Shown here one piece after another: positions 1 to 9,776 of a stretch of 22,242 nucleotides of DNA. The position numbers were made by a program, and so were the translations under genes. A model generated the notes under the pieces. The model searched no databases. It was not told where the DNA came from and saw only the letters and a program-made list of their open reading frames with translations. Origin of the DNA: a virus; IMG/VR virus record IMGVR_UViG_3300008448_009158, positions 1-22,242 of that record. One strand, given 5' to 3'. Within the stretch, counting starts at the first letter, position 1, and every line of letters starts with the position of its first letter.

Positions 1-2
1 AA

Positions 3-815
3 TTTAGTCAGTGGACTCAGAATAATGCGGGCGGTGGGTTTGCTTATACCCGTAGAGAATTAGATCTCACAAGTTTAGCAGAAGGTATTCGTTTTGCTGA
101 CGGTACACGACTAAAATCCGCAGAAGGATTAGGACCTGTCAAACTTCGAAGCCCTGGCAATCGTAGGATCGAAGAAGTCTATGGCTTTAAATCTGTTACA
201 GTGACATCAAAACAGACCACTAGTATAACCGCTACAGCATCACGAAATGCCACAGACGAGTATAGGATTTGGATTGACACTACTACAACCAACATAGACA
301 ATATACTTGGCGATACTTTCGCCGCTGGAATTTGGGAAACCAACACTATAGAGTTTAGTTTAGATAACTCCACATGGTACAGATACGATTTTAATTCTAC
401 TGGTGCTGGCAACGAAATAGGCTACGGGGTTATTATACCCGGCGCAAGTTTAAACTATAGTCAAGGCGACACTATCTACTTTAGATACAAAACTGGCGGC
501 GAACCTGTAGTATGGTGGACTAGAAATGAACTTCCAGGAGGTTCTACAAACTTCCGCGGTGCTGTCATAGACTATCATGCCTATGATACCAATGCTGGAA
601 CAATGATAGGAACTATACATATTGCTAGGGACAGTGGAGATGAATATATCACTCACACTGAAGTATTCAGCGGCGGCAGCAATGGAGAAAATATTGATCT
701 ATGGTATCAGACCACTGAAGGAGAACTCAAATATCGCCGAATAGATGGTAACAGTTCTACACTAAAAGTACAGTGGAGTGCTAAGGTGTTTTACGGTTCA
801 GAATTTTGGGATTAA
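3..815 (+). CDS. Tail fibre/structural protein, 5' end outside window
   Basis: The reading frame is open from the first complete codon at position 3 to TAA at 813-815, giving 270 residues with no start inside the window. The in-frame GTG at 201 is therefore an internal valine rather than a start. The protein is rich in Thr, Ser, Asn, Gly and aromatic residues with little Cys or Lys, as is usual for beta-rich phage fibre proteins. The N-terminal part of the fragment (FADGTRLKSAEGLG near residues 34-47) and the WYRYDF and VVWWTRNE segments look like beta-strand structural modules. It is followed after 15 bases by another fibre gene on the same strand, so it belongs to the tail fibre block. The structural assignment rests on composition and neighbours rather than on a catalytic or named domain. 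Moderately sure. Confidence 0.7.
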   Translation, partial: FSQWTQNNAGGGFAYTRRELDLTSLAEGIRFADGTRLKSAEGLGPVKLRSPGNRRIEEVYGFKSVTVTSKQTTSITATASRNATDEYRIWIDTTTTNIDNILGDTFAAGIWETNTIEFSLDNSTWYRYDFNSTGAGNEIGYGVIIPGASLNYSQGDTIYFRYKTGGEPVVWWTRNELPGGSTNFRGAVIDYHAYDTNAGTMIGTIHIARDSGDEYITHTEVFSGGSNGENIDLWYQTTEGELKYRRIDGNSSTLKVQWSAKVFYGSEFWD

Positions 816-830
816 TTAGGGGCAAACTAA

Positions 831-2093
831 ATGACAATAATAAGAAGATTAAATGTAAGTCAAGTTGACGGTAATGGTGCTAATGACACCAATGCCAATG
901 AAATCCGCCCTTATGGCGAGATTGGTCTTTACCAAGGAGACAACAATAAATTAGAACTGCTGATGTTTGACGGTGTTAGAACGCATGTAAAAAGTAAAGT
1001 TCTAAACAAAGGTACATTCTACGGTGGTGATGCTGATAGTGCTGACGGAGCAGGATACGATTCTATCAAGTTGGTGCCTGACGAATCACTTAGAAGAGGA
1101 GGAAGTCAGCAATACATTATAGTTGAACCCACAGGTGGCGAACCAGGACACGTACATATCCGTGCTGGTGGTACGATAGATAGCAGTACTGCTGACTTAT
1201 TCTTAGGTGGCGAATTAAATCATGTCCGAGTCAGCGACACCAGTGACATCGTAACAATATCCGCAGATGCTAACGATAACGGTGCTACTCGCAATTGGTT
1301 ATTTGATGGTAATAATGGCATTTTATCAGTTCCAGCAATTAACAATGAAAGTTTGTTTATCCAAGGTGCTGAAATAGGATCAACAACTTCAGGTATTGGT
1401 ATAACAGCAACTAACGGCATTACATTAACTACAGATGCATTGGGAACACCAAAGTTTTGGCAGTTTGACACTAATGGTAATTTAACTGTTCCAGGCAATA
1501 TCGCAAAAACATCGGGTAACTTAGAGATCACTGCTGAAAACTATGTGATCATTGACAGCACTGACGGTGGACAGATTGACATCGGTGCTAATCAAGCAGA
1601 CGGTACTCCAAACTCTGGAACTATATTAGTCGGACACTCAGGAAACACCTTACAAATAGCAGCCGGCAAGTTAAGGATAAATGCTACTACTCCTCCTACA
1701 CACAGTTACGGTGCTGTAGGCGACGTTGCTGGACTGATAGCATTTAGCAACGGTTATCTATACTATTGTACAGGAAGTTATGTGGCACCTACATATCCAT
1801 CAGAAACATTTACAGTAACTAATGTTGGTGAATTTAATAATACTATCAAAGTGTTGGTTGCTAATAATCCTAATTATACTGTTCCGCAAGCAGGATGGAC
1901 AGTTACCATTGGTACTACACTAATGACGCTATCAGCATTCAGTGCCCTTGACATTGACGGTGTAAATTGGAATTTTCTATTTGACAACTCCCCTGATGCT
2001 CCATTACCCAGTACAGTAACACTGACATCCCCAACACCAAATAGTCCTACAAATATTTGGAAGCGTGTAGCCTGGAGCGGTGACACTTGGTAA
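831..2093 (+). CDS. Tail fibre-like structural protein (420 aa)
   Basis: This is a probable virion protein of the tail fibre or baseplate periphery. Two copies of a fibre motif with the pattern W-x-F-D-x-x-G-x-L-x-V-P are visible, NWLFDGNNGILSVP at residues 155-168 and FWQFDTNGNLTVPG at 209-222, separated by Gly/Thr/Ile-rich repeats. Before them lies a segment with GHVHIRAGG near residues 106-114 and DLFLGGELNHVRVSD near 122-136, which I recall from fibre proteins of environmental T4-like phages. The C-terminus ends IWKRVAWSGDTW, a Trp-rich ending also recalled from such proteins. The ATG at 831 follows the previous stop by 15 bases; only a modest purine-rich stretch (AGGGGC) serves as ribosome binding site. 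No enzymatic domain was seen. Which host structure it recognises cannot be told. Confidence 0.8.
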   Translation: MTIIRRLNVSQVDGNGANDTNANEIRPYGEIGLYQGDNNKLELLMFDGVRTHVKSKVLNKGTFYGGDADSADGAGYDSIKLVPDESLRRGGSQQYIIVEPTGGEPGHVHIRAGGTIDSSTADLFLGGELNHVRVSDTSDIVTISADANDNGATRNWLFDGNNGILSVPAINNESLFIQGAEIGSTTSGIGITATNGITLTTDALGTPKFWQFDTNGNLTVPGNIAKTSGNLEITAENYVIIDSTDGGQIDIGANQADGTPNSGTILVGHSGNTLQIAAGKLRINATTPPTHSYGAVGDVAGLIAFSNGYLYYCTGSYVAPTYPSETFTVTNVGEFNNTIKVLVANNPNYTVPQAGWTVTIGTTLMTLSAFSALDIDGVNWNFLFDNSPDAPLPSTVTLTSPTPNSPTNIWKRVAWSGDTW

Positions 2094-2115
2094 AATCTAT
2101 AGTTAGAATAAAGTG

Positions 2116-2128
2116 GTAAATATAGGAA
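2116..2128 (+). promoter_or_regulatory. Possible T4-type late promoter element
   Basis: A TAAATA core at 2117-2122 lies 25 bases before the ATG at 2142, inside a 48-base gap between fibre genes. It resembles the core of the T4 late promoter (TATAAATA), but bases after the core do not match well. There is no -35-like hexamer at the right distance, as expected for that class. The call gains some weight from four similar elements at comparable distances before other genes in the window, but a six-base AT-rich core can arise by chance. Confidence 0.35.
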
Positions 2129-2141
2129 ATAGGAACAACAA

Positions 2142-5100
2142 ATGAGCATTCAGTACGTAAATATTGGCACCAACCCTAATGACGGAACAGGCGACGACCT
2201 AAGATCAGCCTTTTTAAAAGTTAATGATAATTTCCAACTATTGGCAACAATAGGTGGGGAAACTAATTACGGAGCTAATTTAGGAGGCGGTACTGGTGAA
2301 GTATATGCTGGAAAAGTTAATGAAGTTCTAAATTTTAGGACTATTGCAGGCGGTCCTGGAATTGCATTAACTGTTGAGGGCAATGTTGTAAGAATAACAA
2401 ATACATTCACTTCTCCATCAGCTTTTACTAAAATTTACGGCGATGATCCAAACACTTATTTTGAAGCGCAAACACCTAGTTCAAGTTTTAGAATCATAGG
2501 TGATGGACTTATATCCACACAAATTGTAAGTAATGAATTAACTATATCTGGCGACTTTAACTTAATTAATGATCAACTACCAAAATTAGGTGCTGATTTA
2601 GATTTAAACAGTAATGATATTACAGGAACTGGCAACATTTCACATGTTGGTTCTATTCTAACAGATAATTTAACTGTAGGTAGAAGTTCTGGTCCTGGAA
2701 ATTTTCCTAGTGCGACATTGTTAAATGGAACATTAACTGTACGTGCTAACTCAATTTTAGCATCAGTTTCCGCAACTGTTGTCAATGCATCAACATCAGT
2801 AACTGCACCACTCTTCAATGCTACAGGAAACGGATTTATAGGCTCACTAGCAGGAAACACCACTGGTATACACTACGGCAATGTTAATATTAGAGGATTA
2901 GGTGTACCAGATACTGTGGTTGTTAATACTGCTACTAGCCCTGCTACTATTACTGGATCACATGTTGGAACATTCAGTGGTTCTTTAACAGGTACATTGA
3001 GTGCAGGTGGTTTGGATTTAAACGGTAACGATATTTCTGGTATTGGTACTATTGAAGTTACCGCACCAGACAGTAGTTCAAAATTTCCATTAATTGCTAA
3101 TGCGTTTTATCATCCAGGAGCAATAAGCGGTTTTATTACACCTAGTGTTAGTGATTTAGGCAATTCTACAATATTGTCTATGGAACAACAAACTTTTGGT
3201 ATGTCAGAATCTTTAAGATTAAGAGCTACCAGTATTAATTCCAGTCAGTCTTATCCATTAGGCACTAGCATTGCATTTGAATCAGTTAATACTGTTGACG
3301 AGGATCTTCCAAATTATGATCCTCTCAATTTGCCTACACAACCAGAATATCAACTACAAGGTTATTTAGGAATCTTAAATTATAAACCTTACGAACAATT
3401 TTCTGATCCAACGTTTACATTACCTAATGAAACAGAATTTAGTACATTTGTAGCTAGAGTTAGAAAAAGAAGTTTTTCAGTAAATGATCCTTATCTATTA
3501 GATGTAATAATTGCAAGGGGTGATGGAAGAGTTACTTTGGGTGAAGGTATTGATATTTTGGACTCTACCATTAGACCTTACAGAGTTTTAAACAACACTG
3601 GAACTGGAGAACAACCATCCATAAACGATTTAATTATATATACGGAACGAACTGATACTTATATTAACTTTTACGGAGCTTATGCACAGCCAGCTGGTAA
3701 AGGTCCTGCTCTTGGTGGTTATAGTTTTCCAAAAACCATAGGCGCACCAGGTCAAGTTTTAGCAGTTAGAACGCCTGATGGCATTAACCCAAATAATTTA
3801 TTAGAATGGGTAACACCAAGTGGTGGAGGTGGTGGAGGTGGTGGCGCCACAACTTTCTTAAATTTAACTGATACTCCTATTAGTTATGCAGTTGGTGATG
3901 CAGGAAAAATAGTTGTTGTTAAGAGTAACTTGTCTGGATTAGAATTTACCAACACCATTACAGCAACCTTAAACGGAAATGTTACTGGCAATGTAACTGG
4001 CAATGCTAGTACTGCCACTGCGTTACAAACAACAAGATCAATCAACGGTAAAAACTTTAACGGAACACAAAACGTAACACTGACCACGGCTGACATTAGT
4101 GAAGTTAATAATTTATATTATACTGATGACAGAGCAAGAGGTGCAATCTCAGTAACACCTGGAACTTCTTTAAGTTATACCGCTGGAGTTTTAAACATTA
4201 ATGAATCGACAACCAGCACTGTTGACTCATTAGTTAAAAGAACTTCTACAGGTGGTATTGAAGTAACATCTTTAAAAGTAACCACTATAGAAAAAAATAC
4301 CGCCGACACTGCTATTACTATCAGTAATAGATTAGAAACAGCATCTGTTATTTCTTCAACCAACGATATAACCACTACTGGAATTGTTTCGGCTGGATTT
4401 ATTAATTTAACAGGAACTGGAAATCAAACTATAGCGTCGTCAGATAAAATAATTTTAAGTCCAGCAACTTCTATTGATGTTAGTGCAAAAAGAATTACCA
4501 ATCTTCCTTTAACAGTACCAACTGATAATAGTGATGCTACTTCTAAGAAATATGTTGATGATCAAACAAGTTCAGTTTACACAGCAAGTTTACAGAGTTT
4601 CCCAATTGCAGGAGACTCAGGTGGTAGTTTAACTGTTGTTAAAGGATCAACTGTAACCATTTCTGGAAGCACAAACATTAACACATCTACTACAGTAAAT
4701 GGTGTACAAATTAGTCTAAAAACAACCATATCTGGTGTTTCTGTTAGTGGTAATTTGCCTGTTTCTGGAACATTAACTGCCAACGTTGCTAAAGCTGGTA
4801 ACATTAATATTACTAATAATGAAATACAACAAACTGTAACTGGCAATAATATTAATCTTGTACCTGGAAGTAGTGGTGGTTCCGTAGTAATTACTGGTGG
4901 AGATTTTAAATTAACCACTAATAGTAGATTATTTGTCACTGGATCAAATATTGTAGAAGTTGCCGCAAATTCATTAGAAGTTGAAATTCCAGTAACAACA
5001 CCTGTAACATTTGTTAGAACACTAAATTGGGTAGATGACAATGCTGCCTTAGCCTATGGGTTTATGCTCGACGGAACCCAAGGACAGTATAAGACAATCA

Positions 5101-5279
5101 TAATGCTTGATAGGGGTAATTATGGTAATGCTTTAGATACAAGACCTAGACATCTTGTATTAAGAGGTAAAATAAACGGCGCATCAAGAACAGTGAATAT
5201 TGCGGCTTCTGATCCTAACGGTTCAAGTACATTTATTTTCTTGGACGGATTTTGGTGGCGAACCGCTAACGTGGCGTAA
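2142..5279 (+). CDS. Large repetitive tail fibre protein (1045 aa)
   Basis: This is a long fibrous virion protein. Residues 6-31 carry the head motif IGTNPNDGTGDDLRSAF, common at the N-terminus of fibre and adaptor proteins in environmental T4-like phages. Two LDLN-x-NDI-x-G-x-G repeats (near residues 151 and 289) follow. Eight consecutive glycines encoded at 3822-3845 form a flexible linker. After the linker come typical fibre-shaft modules: NGNVTGNVTGNASTATALQ near residue 611, SINGKNFNGTQNVTL near 630, and NNLYYTDDRARGAI near 656. The tail end is Thr/Ser/Val-rich, then a more globular C-terminus rich in aromatics (DGFWWRTANVA at the end), possibly the tip. A weak AGGAAC sequence precedes the ATG. 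The repeats and composition support a trimeric fibre; receptor specificity cannot be read from sequence. No chaperone-type peptidase domain was recognised. Confidence 0.85.
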   Translation: MSIQYVNIGTNPNDGTGDDLRSAFLKVNDNFQLLATIGGETNYGANLGGGTGEVYAGKVNEVLNFRTIAGGPGIALTVEGNVVRITNTFTSPSAFTKIYGDDPNTYFEAQTPSSSFRIIGDGLISTQIVSNELTISGDFNLINDQLPKLGADLDLNSNDITGTGNISHVGSILTDNLTVGRSSGPGNFPSATLLNGTLTVRANSILASVSATVVNASTSVTAPLFNATGNGFIGSLAGNTTGIHYGNVNIRGLGVPDTVVVNTATSPATITGSHVGTFSGSLTGTLSAGGLDLNGNDISGIGTIEVTAPDSSSKFPLIANAFYHPGAISGFITPSVSDLGNSTILSMEQQTFGMSESLRLRATSINSSQSYPLGTSIAFESVNTVDEDLPNYDPLNLPTQPEYQLQGYLGILNYKPYEQFSDPTFTLPNETEFSTFVARVRKRSFSVNDPYLLDVIIARGDGRVTLGEGIDILDSTIRPYRVLNNTGTGEQPSINDLIIYTERTDTYINFYGAYAQPAGKGPALGGYSFPKTIGAPGQVLAVRTPDGINPNNLLEWVTPSGGGGGGGGATTFLNLTDTPISYAVGDAGKIVVVKSNLSGLEFTNTITATLNGNVTGNVTGNASTATALQTTRSINGKNFNGTQNVTLTTADISEVNNLYYTDDRARGAISVTPGTSLSYTAGVLNINESTTSTVDSLVKRTSTGGIEVTSLKVTTIEKNTADTAITISNRLETASVISSTNDITTTGIVSAGFINLTGTGNQTIASSDKIILSPATSIDVSAKRITNLPLTVPTDNSDATSKKYVDDQTSSVYTASLQSFPIAGDSGGSLTVVKGSTVTISGSTNINTSTTVNGVQISLKTTISGVSVSGNLPVSGTLTANVAKAGNINITNNEIQQTVTGNNINLVPGSSGGSVVITGGDFKLTTNSRLFVTGSNIVEVAANSLEVEIPVTTPVTFVRTLNWVDDNAALAYGFMLDGTQGQYKTIIMLDRGNYGNALDTRPRHLVLRGKINGASRTVNIAASDPNGSSTFIFLDGFWWRTANVA
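3822..3845 (+). repeat. Polyglycine-coding GGN run
   Basis: Eight glycine codons in a row (GGT, GGA and GGC mixed, with a GGTGGAGGT unit repeated) sit between two different fibre modules. The tract is a plausible hinge in the protein and, because of its near-repeat DNA, a place where copy number could change by slippage or where fibre modules could recombine. Confidence 0.75.
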
Positions 5280-5282
5280 TAT

Positions 5283-8200
5283 ATGTTAAGACCAAATTGG
5301 AATACTCAATCAGGATTAATTTCATCCTTAAATGCAGGCGCATCAATAGAATTGTCTCTAAGTGTAGACAACGCTGTTTCAGTTGAATTAATTTCTAAGT
5401 CTTTGCCACCTGGTTTAAAATTGACTAATCGAACAGTTGATGACGAACTAACTTGGTTTATTTCTGGTATTCCTTTAGATTTAGGTATAGATAAAGAATA
5501 TGATTTTGTTCTAAGAGCTTCTAATTTTACTGGCCCTAATAACTCAAAATTGATTCAAGACAGGACTTTTAAATTAATAATTGTAAGTTCTACTGCGCCC
5601 GTTCTATTAGATCCAGAAGGAACTTTAAATTTAGTAAATGCCAACGAAAATTATATATTAAACAAAAGTACTATAAGTTACCAGTTTAATGCAACTTCAC
5701 CATCAATTCCTCAAGGACAAAGTTTAAAATTTTATATTGAGGAAGGATCAGGTCAACTACCACCAGGATTAAAATTAAGTAAAACTGGTTTGCTTTATGG
5801 AACAATTGACGATGATTTAAATTTAGATTCCAATATTGTTCAAGGAACATATGATAGAGATTACTATGATATGAATCCTTACGATTATTCATCTACCATT
5901 GAACCAGCATTAGCTTCTGTTACTGTTAGTCAAGGAAAAATTAATAACACTTTACTAACCTATGGTGGTAATGGATATATTTTAGATCCTGAAGTTATTA
6001 TTGGCGGGTCAATTAATCAAATTACCATCGTAAATAAAGGAACTGGATATACTACTGCGCCTGAAGTTTTATTCAGTCTAAGTCCAGTTCCTGGCGGAGT
6101 TACTGCCACTGGCTATGCTGTAATGGAAGACGACTTAATTCCAGTACCCTTGTTCAATTCTATTATTGATGGCGAGCAAGGTTCATCACCAACAACAGTA
6201 ATTCTAGATGGTGGAGACGCTGATGACGTTGCAACATCGATAATAGACGGTGGTGTTGCAAGTCCAATAGTGTATGAAACATTGGGGAAACGTGTAGCAG
6301 GAATTGTTATCACCAATCCTGGAACTGGATATACCAGTGCTCCAACTATAACTTTTAGGAATCAAAACACTGGTAATGGTGCTGAAGCAACTTGCAATTT
6401 ACGAAGCGGATCTGGCGCTCAATTAGCCGCAAGAGTTAGTAATGGTTCTGTTGCAACATTAGAAATTATTAATACAGGTAGTGGTTATTCTTCCCCACCT
6501 CTAATAAGTTTTGGTCTACCTACAGCAGGCGCAAAAATTATTTCTAGAGTTTATAAATTTGCTGTTACTGTAAGCAACGGTGAAGAAACTGATACCAAAA
6601 ATTATACCATATTAGTCAAGAGTGAAGATTCTCTACGTGTTGACACTACATTTATCAGTTCTGATACTGAAGATTTTGACACTAGTAAAACGTATGTACA
6701 ATCCCCAATTTGGATAAGTCCAAATGTTCTTCCTACTATAAAGGGTGATAATAATTTTATATACGATTTAGAAGTATTTGATCCAACTCCAAGTATTGGA
6801 AAAATATATTTTAGTTTGATGGATATAAACTTTGATGGAACAGAATCTCAACTTGGGCCAGCTGACGAAATAAAAAATGCAGTTGAGTATCAAATAGTGT
6901 CTATTGATTTAACTAGACCTGCATCAATAACACTTACACAATCTAGAGTTTTTAATGATGGTGATAGAATTAAGTTGTCTGGAATTTCTGGAACTACTCA
7001 GTTAAACAACGGAATTTTTTATGTCAAAGTAGTTGATCCTTTCAAATATCAATTATTTTCTGATAGACTTTTAATAAATCCAATAGATGCGTTACTATAT
7101 ACACCATTTACAGGCACAGGCTTTGCACGTTTCCAATCAAATTATCTAAATTTAGATTTTGATGGAGGTGAAATAAGTGGGTTCATTCCTTATCAACCTA
7201 GTATTACAAGAACATATAATTTTACAGTTAAATCTGTTCGAGTGATAGACGATGTTGAAGTTGCCAGTGTTTTTAAACAATTTGAACTAACTGTTAAAGG
7301 AAATATTGAAGGCGAAATAACATTTAATAGTCCTTCATTATTGGGAAGTATTAGTCCAAACGAACAATCATTATTTGAAGTTGAAGCAACTTCAACTATT
7401 CCTTCCAGCTCTATACTTTATTCTTTAGTTCCTGGTTATGGAAAAACTAGTAAAACAAATTATATAGAACTTGATTTCAATGAACAAAATGGAAAAATTT
7501 ATGTGGAAGGATATGGATTAAATCCATTTCTAACTCTAGAAAAAGGGCAAACTTACAAAATAAATGTTTCTATTAGTAACTTTACAATAAGTTTTAGAAA
7601 CAGTGATAACACCTATTATAATTTTGGTTTAAGACATAGTACTGGTGCTGTTGAAATTGCAGCTCAAGAAAAGTCGTCAGGGTATTATATCTTTACCCCA
7701 CCATATAGTGATGTTGCATCAATTAGAATTGTTTATACAAATGTTAAAAAGAATGGCTTGATAGTTGCAGTGAAAAGATTTAATAGTATTAGTTTAACTT
7801 GGGAAAGACAATATCTTCCAACAGTATATGATGATTATCAAGCAAGTTCTTATTATGAAAAAGAACTGTTTAATAAAGTTGAAAGAGCTCCAGGTTCTGG
7901 TGTATATAATTTAGTTCCTAATGGTTCGTCCGCTCTTGCAGTTTTTATTAAATGGACCAAAGTAGAAGTAGAGATTAAAAGATACAATCCTAATACCTTT
8001 CAATGGGAATTACAAAATTACCCAACAGTCAAACCTTCAACACCAAACAATGGTGATTACTGGGTAGATCTTAGCGAAACAAATTTTGGTTTGTTAGATT
8101 TTAGATATGTAGGGTTAGCTGGTATATGGACACCGGTAGTGGTAAATGTAGTGAATAGTGTTCCATTAAATTCATTTGGTTCAAATTATAATTTAATTGT

Positions 8201-9776
8201 TGTTAAATCAAACGGAACCTTTAAGGTAATGAGGAAGAGTAATGGAATTTGGAAATACTTAGAAAGATTACCTAACGGAGTAAAGACTGCATTTGATCCA
8301 AACATATTTTATACAAAATATGATGCAGAAACACCAGTTACTAATCTTCAATACGACGTATGGTTCAAATACACTTCAATCTTTGACGGCAATGATTCAG
8401 AGATAACATGTACATTAAAGAGCTTGGATAGTTTACCAACAGAACTTACTGTTGGTCTTGATGGAGACATTATTGGAAAGATAAGTCCAAATACTGGATC
8501 AGTTTATAAGAGCTTTTACACGGAAAATAGACTATATCTAATAAATGATGTTGTCACCTTTGACAATAATCTTTATATCTGTGTAAATCAATATAGAAGT
8601 TCAGGAAATTGGTTAAATGAAATTACTAATTGGCAACCTTATTTCTTTCCTAAGAGAGTTGTTACAAGCATAGATGCTAATATATCATCTGACACATCTA
8701 GGTTTGCAATCGCAGGACCAGATGGTACTGATAATACTACTATAGACAAATTGTTTAGATTTAGAGTTAGAGCTAATGACACACAAAATGTTGGATTTGT
8801 TGACAAAGATTTTAACATTGAATATCAATCCACTACTAATATAACACTAACTAATATCTATCTACAACCATTCTTAAGTAAAGAAGGAAGAGATTTATAC
8901 TTTAATTTTATAACAGACCCAGTAATTTTTCCACAGAACAGCATTTATAGATTAGAAGACAGTAATTTTAGTGTGCAACGTGTTCCAAAAATGTTATTAT
9001 TAGGCGGAATTGAAAGTACCAGTGCTGAACGATATGCCAGTGCTGTGCAAAGAAATTATTACGACAGACCACTTTATTTTGGCGAAGTAAAATCTGCTAT
9101 TGCTAAAAAAGGAACAAATATTGAATATGAAGTAATTTATATTGAAATAAATGATCCTTACGAAATTAATAATGTTAGTGTTGCTGAATCAATTAAGTTA
9201 GGTTTTGAATATGACCTATTAACTGCTGATTATACTAAACTTAGAATGGATACTAATGAAAACACAGTTGACGACACTGGATTAGATACTGTATATCCAA
9301 GCAGTATTACACTGATGCAAAAGGGAATTGAAAATGTAAGTTCACAAAAAATAGAAAGTGTATTAGTAGAGCCAACGTATGACGGCCCGTATGTTGGCGA
9401 CGAGCCATTAGGTTGGGGATTAGTTGGTAATATAGATCCCCCTACTCTTTTTGAAGATTGGGGATTGATCAACGAACGAGTTGCTGTAATTGACGACTTC
9501 TTGTCTGTTACAGAAGCATTGAAAAAGGACGATAATTATAGACCTCTGTGGATGAATACCAGTCAAGACGGAACTGGTAATATCATAGGGTTCGTAAAGG
9601 CCGTGCCAATTTGCTATTTGAAGCCTGGAGAAGGCGCCAAAGTATTAGAATTGATAAAGAAGAGCAACTTTGACTTTAAGAAGTTGAATTTTACAATAGA
9701 TAGAATTATAATTCAAAATCCACAGGGTAGCACTGGGGATAAATATATTAAGTTTATTAACAGGGAAATCATATGA
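5283..9776 (+). CDS. Giant structural protein with Ig-like and GxGY repeats (1497 aa)
   Basis: This is the largest gene here and probably a virion protein of the tail or its decorations. Two segments look like putative Ig (He_PIG/cadherin-like) domains, with LPPGLKL at residues 41-47 and again at 159-165 followed by GLLYGTI. Four copies of a G-x-GY-x-x-x-P motif follow: GGNGYILDP near 228, GTGYTTAP near 253, GTGYTSAP near 347 and GSGYSSPP near 399, each preceded by a beta-strand rich in Ile and Val. The middle holds further beta-rich segments, including LEKGQTYKINVS near 750, and Trp/Tyr-rich modules (KRYNPNTFQWELQNYP near 900). No signal peptide, transmembrane helix or enzymatic motif was seen. 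Its ATG lies three bases after the previous stop with no good ribosome binding site, suggesting coupled translation. It overlaps the next gene by ATGA. The exact place in the virion is not known. Confidence 0.75.
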   Translation: MLRPNWNTQSGLISSLNAGASIELSLSVDNAVSVELISKSLPPGLKLTNRTVDDELTWFISGIPLDLGIDKEYDFVLRASNFTGPNNSKLIQDRTFKLIIVSSTAPVLLDPEGTLNLVNANENYILNKSTISYQFNATSPSIPQGQSLKFYIEEGSGQLPPGLKLSKTGLLYGTIDDDLNLDSNIVQGTYDRDYYDMNPYDYSSTIEPALASVTVSQGKINNTLLTYGGNGYILDPEVIIGGSINQITIVNKGTGYTTAPEVLFSLSPVPGGVTATGYAVMEDDLIPVPLFNSIIDGEQGSSPTTVILDGGDADDVATSIIDGGVASPIVYETLGKRVAGIVITNPGTGYTSAPTITFRNQNTGNGAEATCNLRSGSGAQLAARVSNGSVATLEIINTGSGYSSPPLISFGLPTAGAKIISRVYKFAVTVSNGEETDTKNYTILVKSEDSLRVDTTFISSDTEDFDTSKTYVQSPIWISPNVLPTIKGDNNFIYDLEVFDPTPSIGKIYFSLMDINFDGTESQLGPADEIKNAVEYQIVSIDLTRPASITLTQSRVFNDGDRIKLSGISGTTQLNNGIFYVKVVDPFKYQLFSDRLLINPIDALLYTPFTGTGFARFQSNYLNLDFDGGEISGFIPYQPSITRTYNFTVKSVRVIDDVEVASVFKQFELTVKGNIEGEITFNSPSLLGSISPNEQSLFEVEATSTIPSSSILYSLVPGYGKTSKTNYIELDFNEQNGKIYVEGYGLNPFLTLEKGQTYKINVSISNFTISFRNSDNTYYNFGLRHSTGAVEIAAQEKSSGYYIFTPPYSDVASIRIVYTNVKKNGLIVAVKRFNSISLTWERQYLPTVYDDYQASSYYEKELFNKVERAPGSGVYNLVPNGSSALAVFIKWTKVEVEIKRYNPNTFQWELQNYPTVKPSTPNNGDYWVDLSETNFGLLDFRYVGLAGIWTPVVVNVVNSVPLNSFGSNYNLIVVKSNGTFKVMRKSNGIWKYLERLPNGVKTAFDPNIFYTKYDAETPVTNLQYDVWFKYTSIFDGNDSEITCTLKSLDSLPTELTVGLDGDIIGKISPNTGSVYKSFYTENRLYLINDVVTFDNNLYICVNQYRSSGNWLNEITNWQPYFFPKRVVTSIDANISSDTSRFAIAGPDGTDNTTIDKLFRFRVRANDTQNVGFVDKDFNIEYQSTTNITLTNIYLQPFLSKEGRDLYFNFITDPVIFPQNSIYRLEDSNFSVQRVPKMLLLGGIESTSAERYASAVQRNYYDRPLYFGEVKSAIAKKGTNIEYEVIYIEINDPYEINNVSVAESIKLGFEYDLLTADYTKLRMDTNENTVDDTGLDTVYPSSITLMQKGIENVSSQKIESVLVEPTYDGPYVGDEPLGWGLVGNIDPPTLFEDWGLINERVAVIDDFLSVTEALKKDDNYRPLWMNTSQDGTGNIIGFVKAVPICYLKPGEGAKVLELIKKSNFDFKKLNFTIDRIIIQNPQGSTGDKYIKFINREII
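9738..9750 (+). promoter_or_regulatory. Possible T4-type late promoter element
   Basis: GATAAATATATTA contains seven of eight bases of the T4 late -10 octamer TATAAATA and lies 28-33 bases before the ATG at 9773. It is inside the 3' end of the giant structural gene, so it could give the small fibre-like gene its own late transcript. Prediction from resemblance only. Confidence 0.4.

Noticed and set aside
265-290. TTGACA within the first fibre gene as a promoter
   Set aside because: It lies in coding sequence and has no TATAAT-like hexamer at 16-18 bases. The similar TTGACA at about 20252 was rejected for the same reason.
201-815. GTG at 201 as the start of a 204-residue protein
   Set aside because: The frame stays open to the left edge of the window and the upstream 66 codons look like the same fibre protein, so the GTG is internal.
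3958-4020. Short ACTGGCAATG-type direct repeats in the fibre gene as a regulatory repeat
   Set aside because: They encode the ordinary NVTGNVTGNAS fibre repeat and are explained by protein sequence.
4577-5041. Leftward 154-residue open frame opposite the large fibre gene
   Set aside because: It is a low-complexity Val/Leu/Thr-rich mirror of the Thr/Asn/Val-rich coding strand, without ribosome binding site or recognisable domain.
6031-6036. TAAATA inside the giant structural gene as a late promoter
   Set aside because: No gene start follows within a sensible distance; it counts against the specificity of the short core. The same applies to the one at 20965 inside dnaJ.
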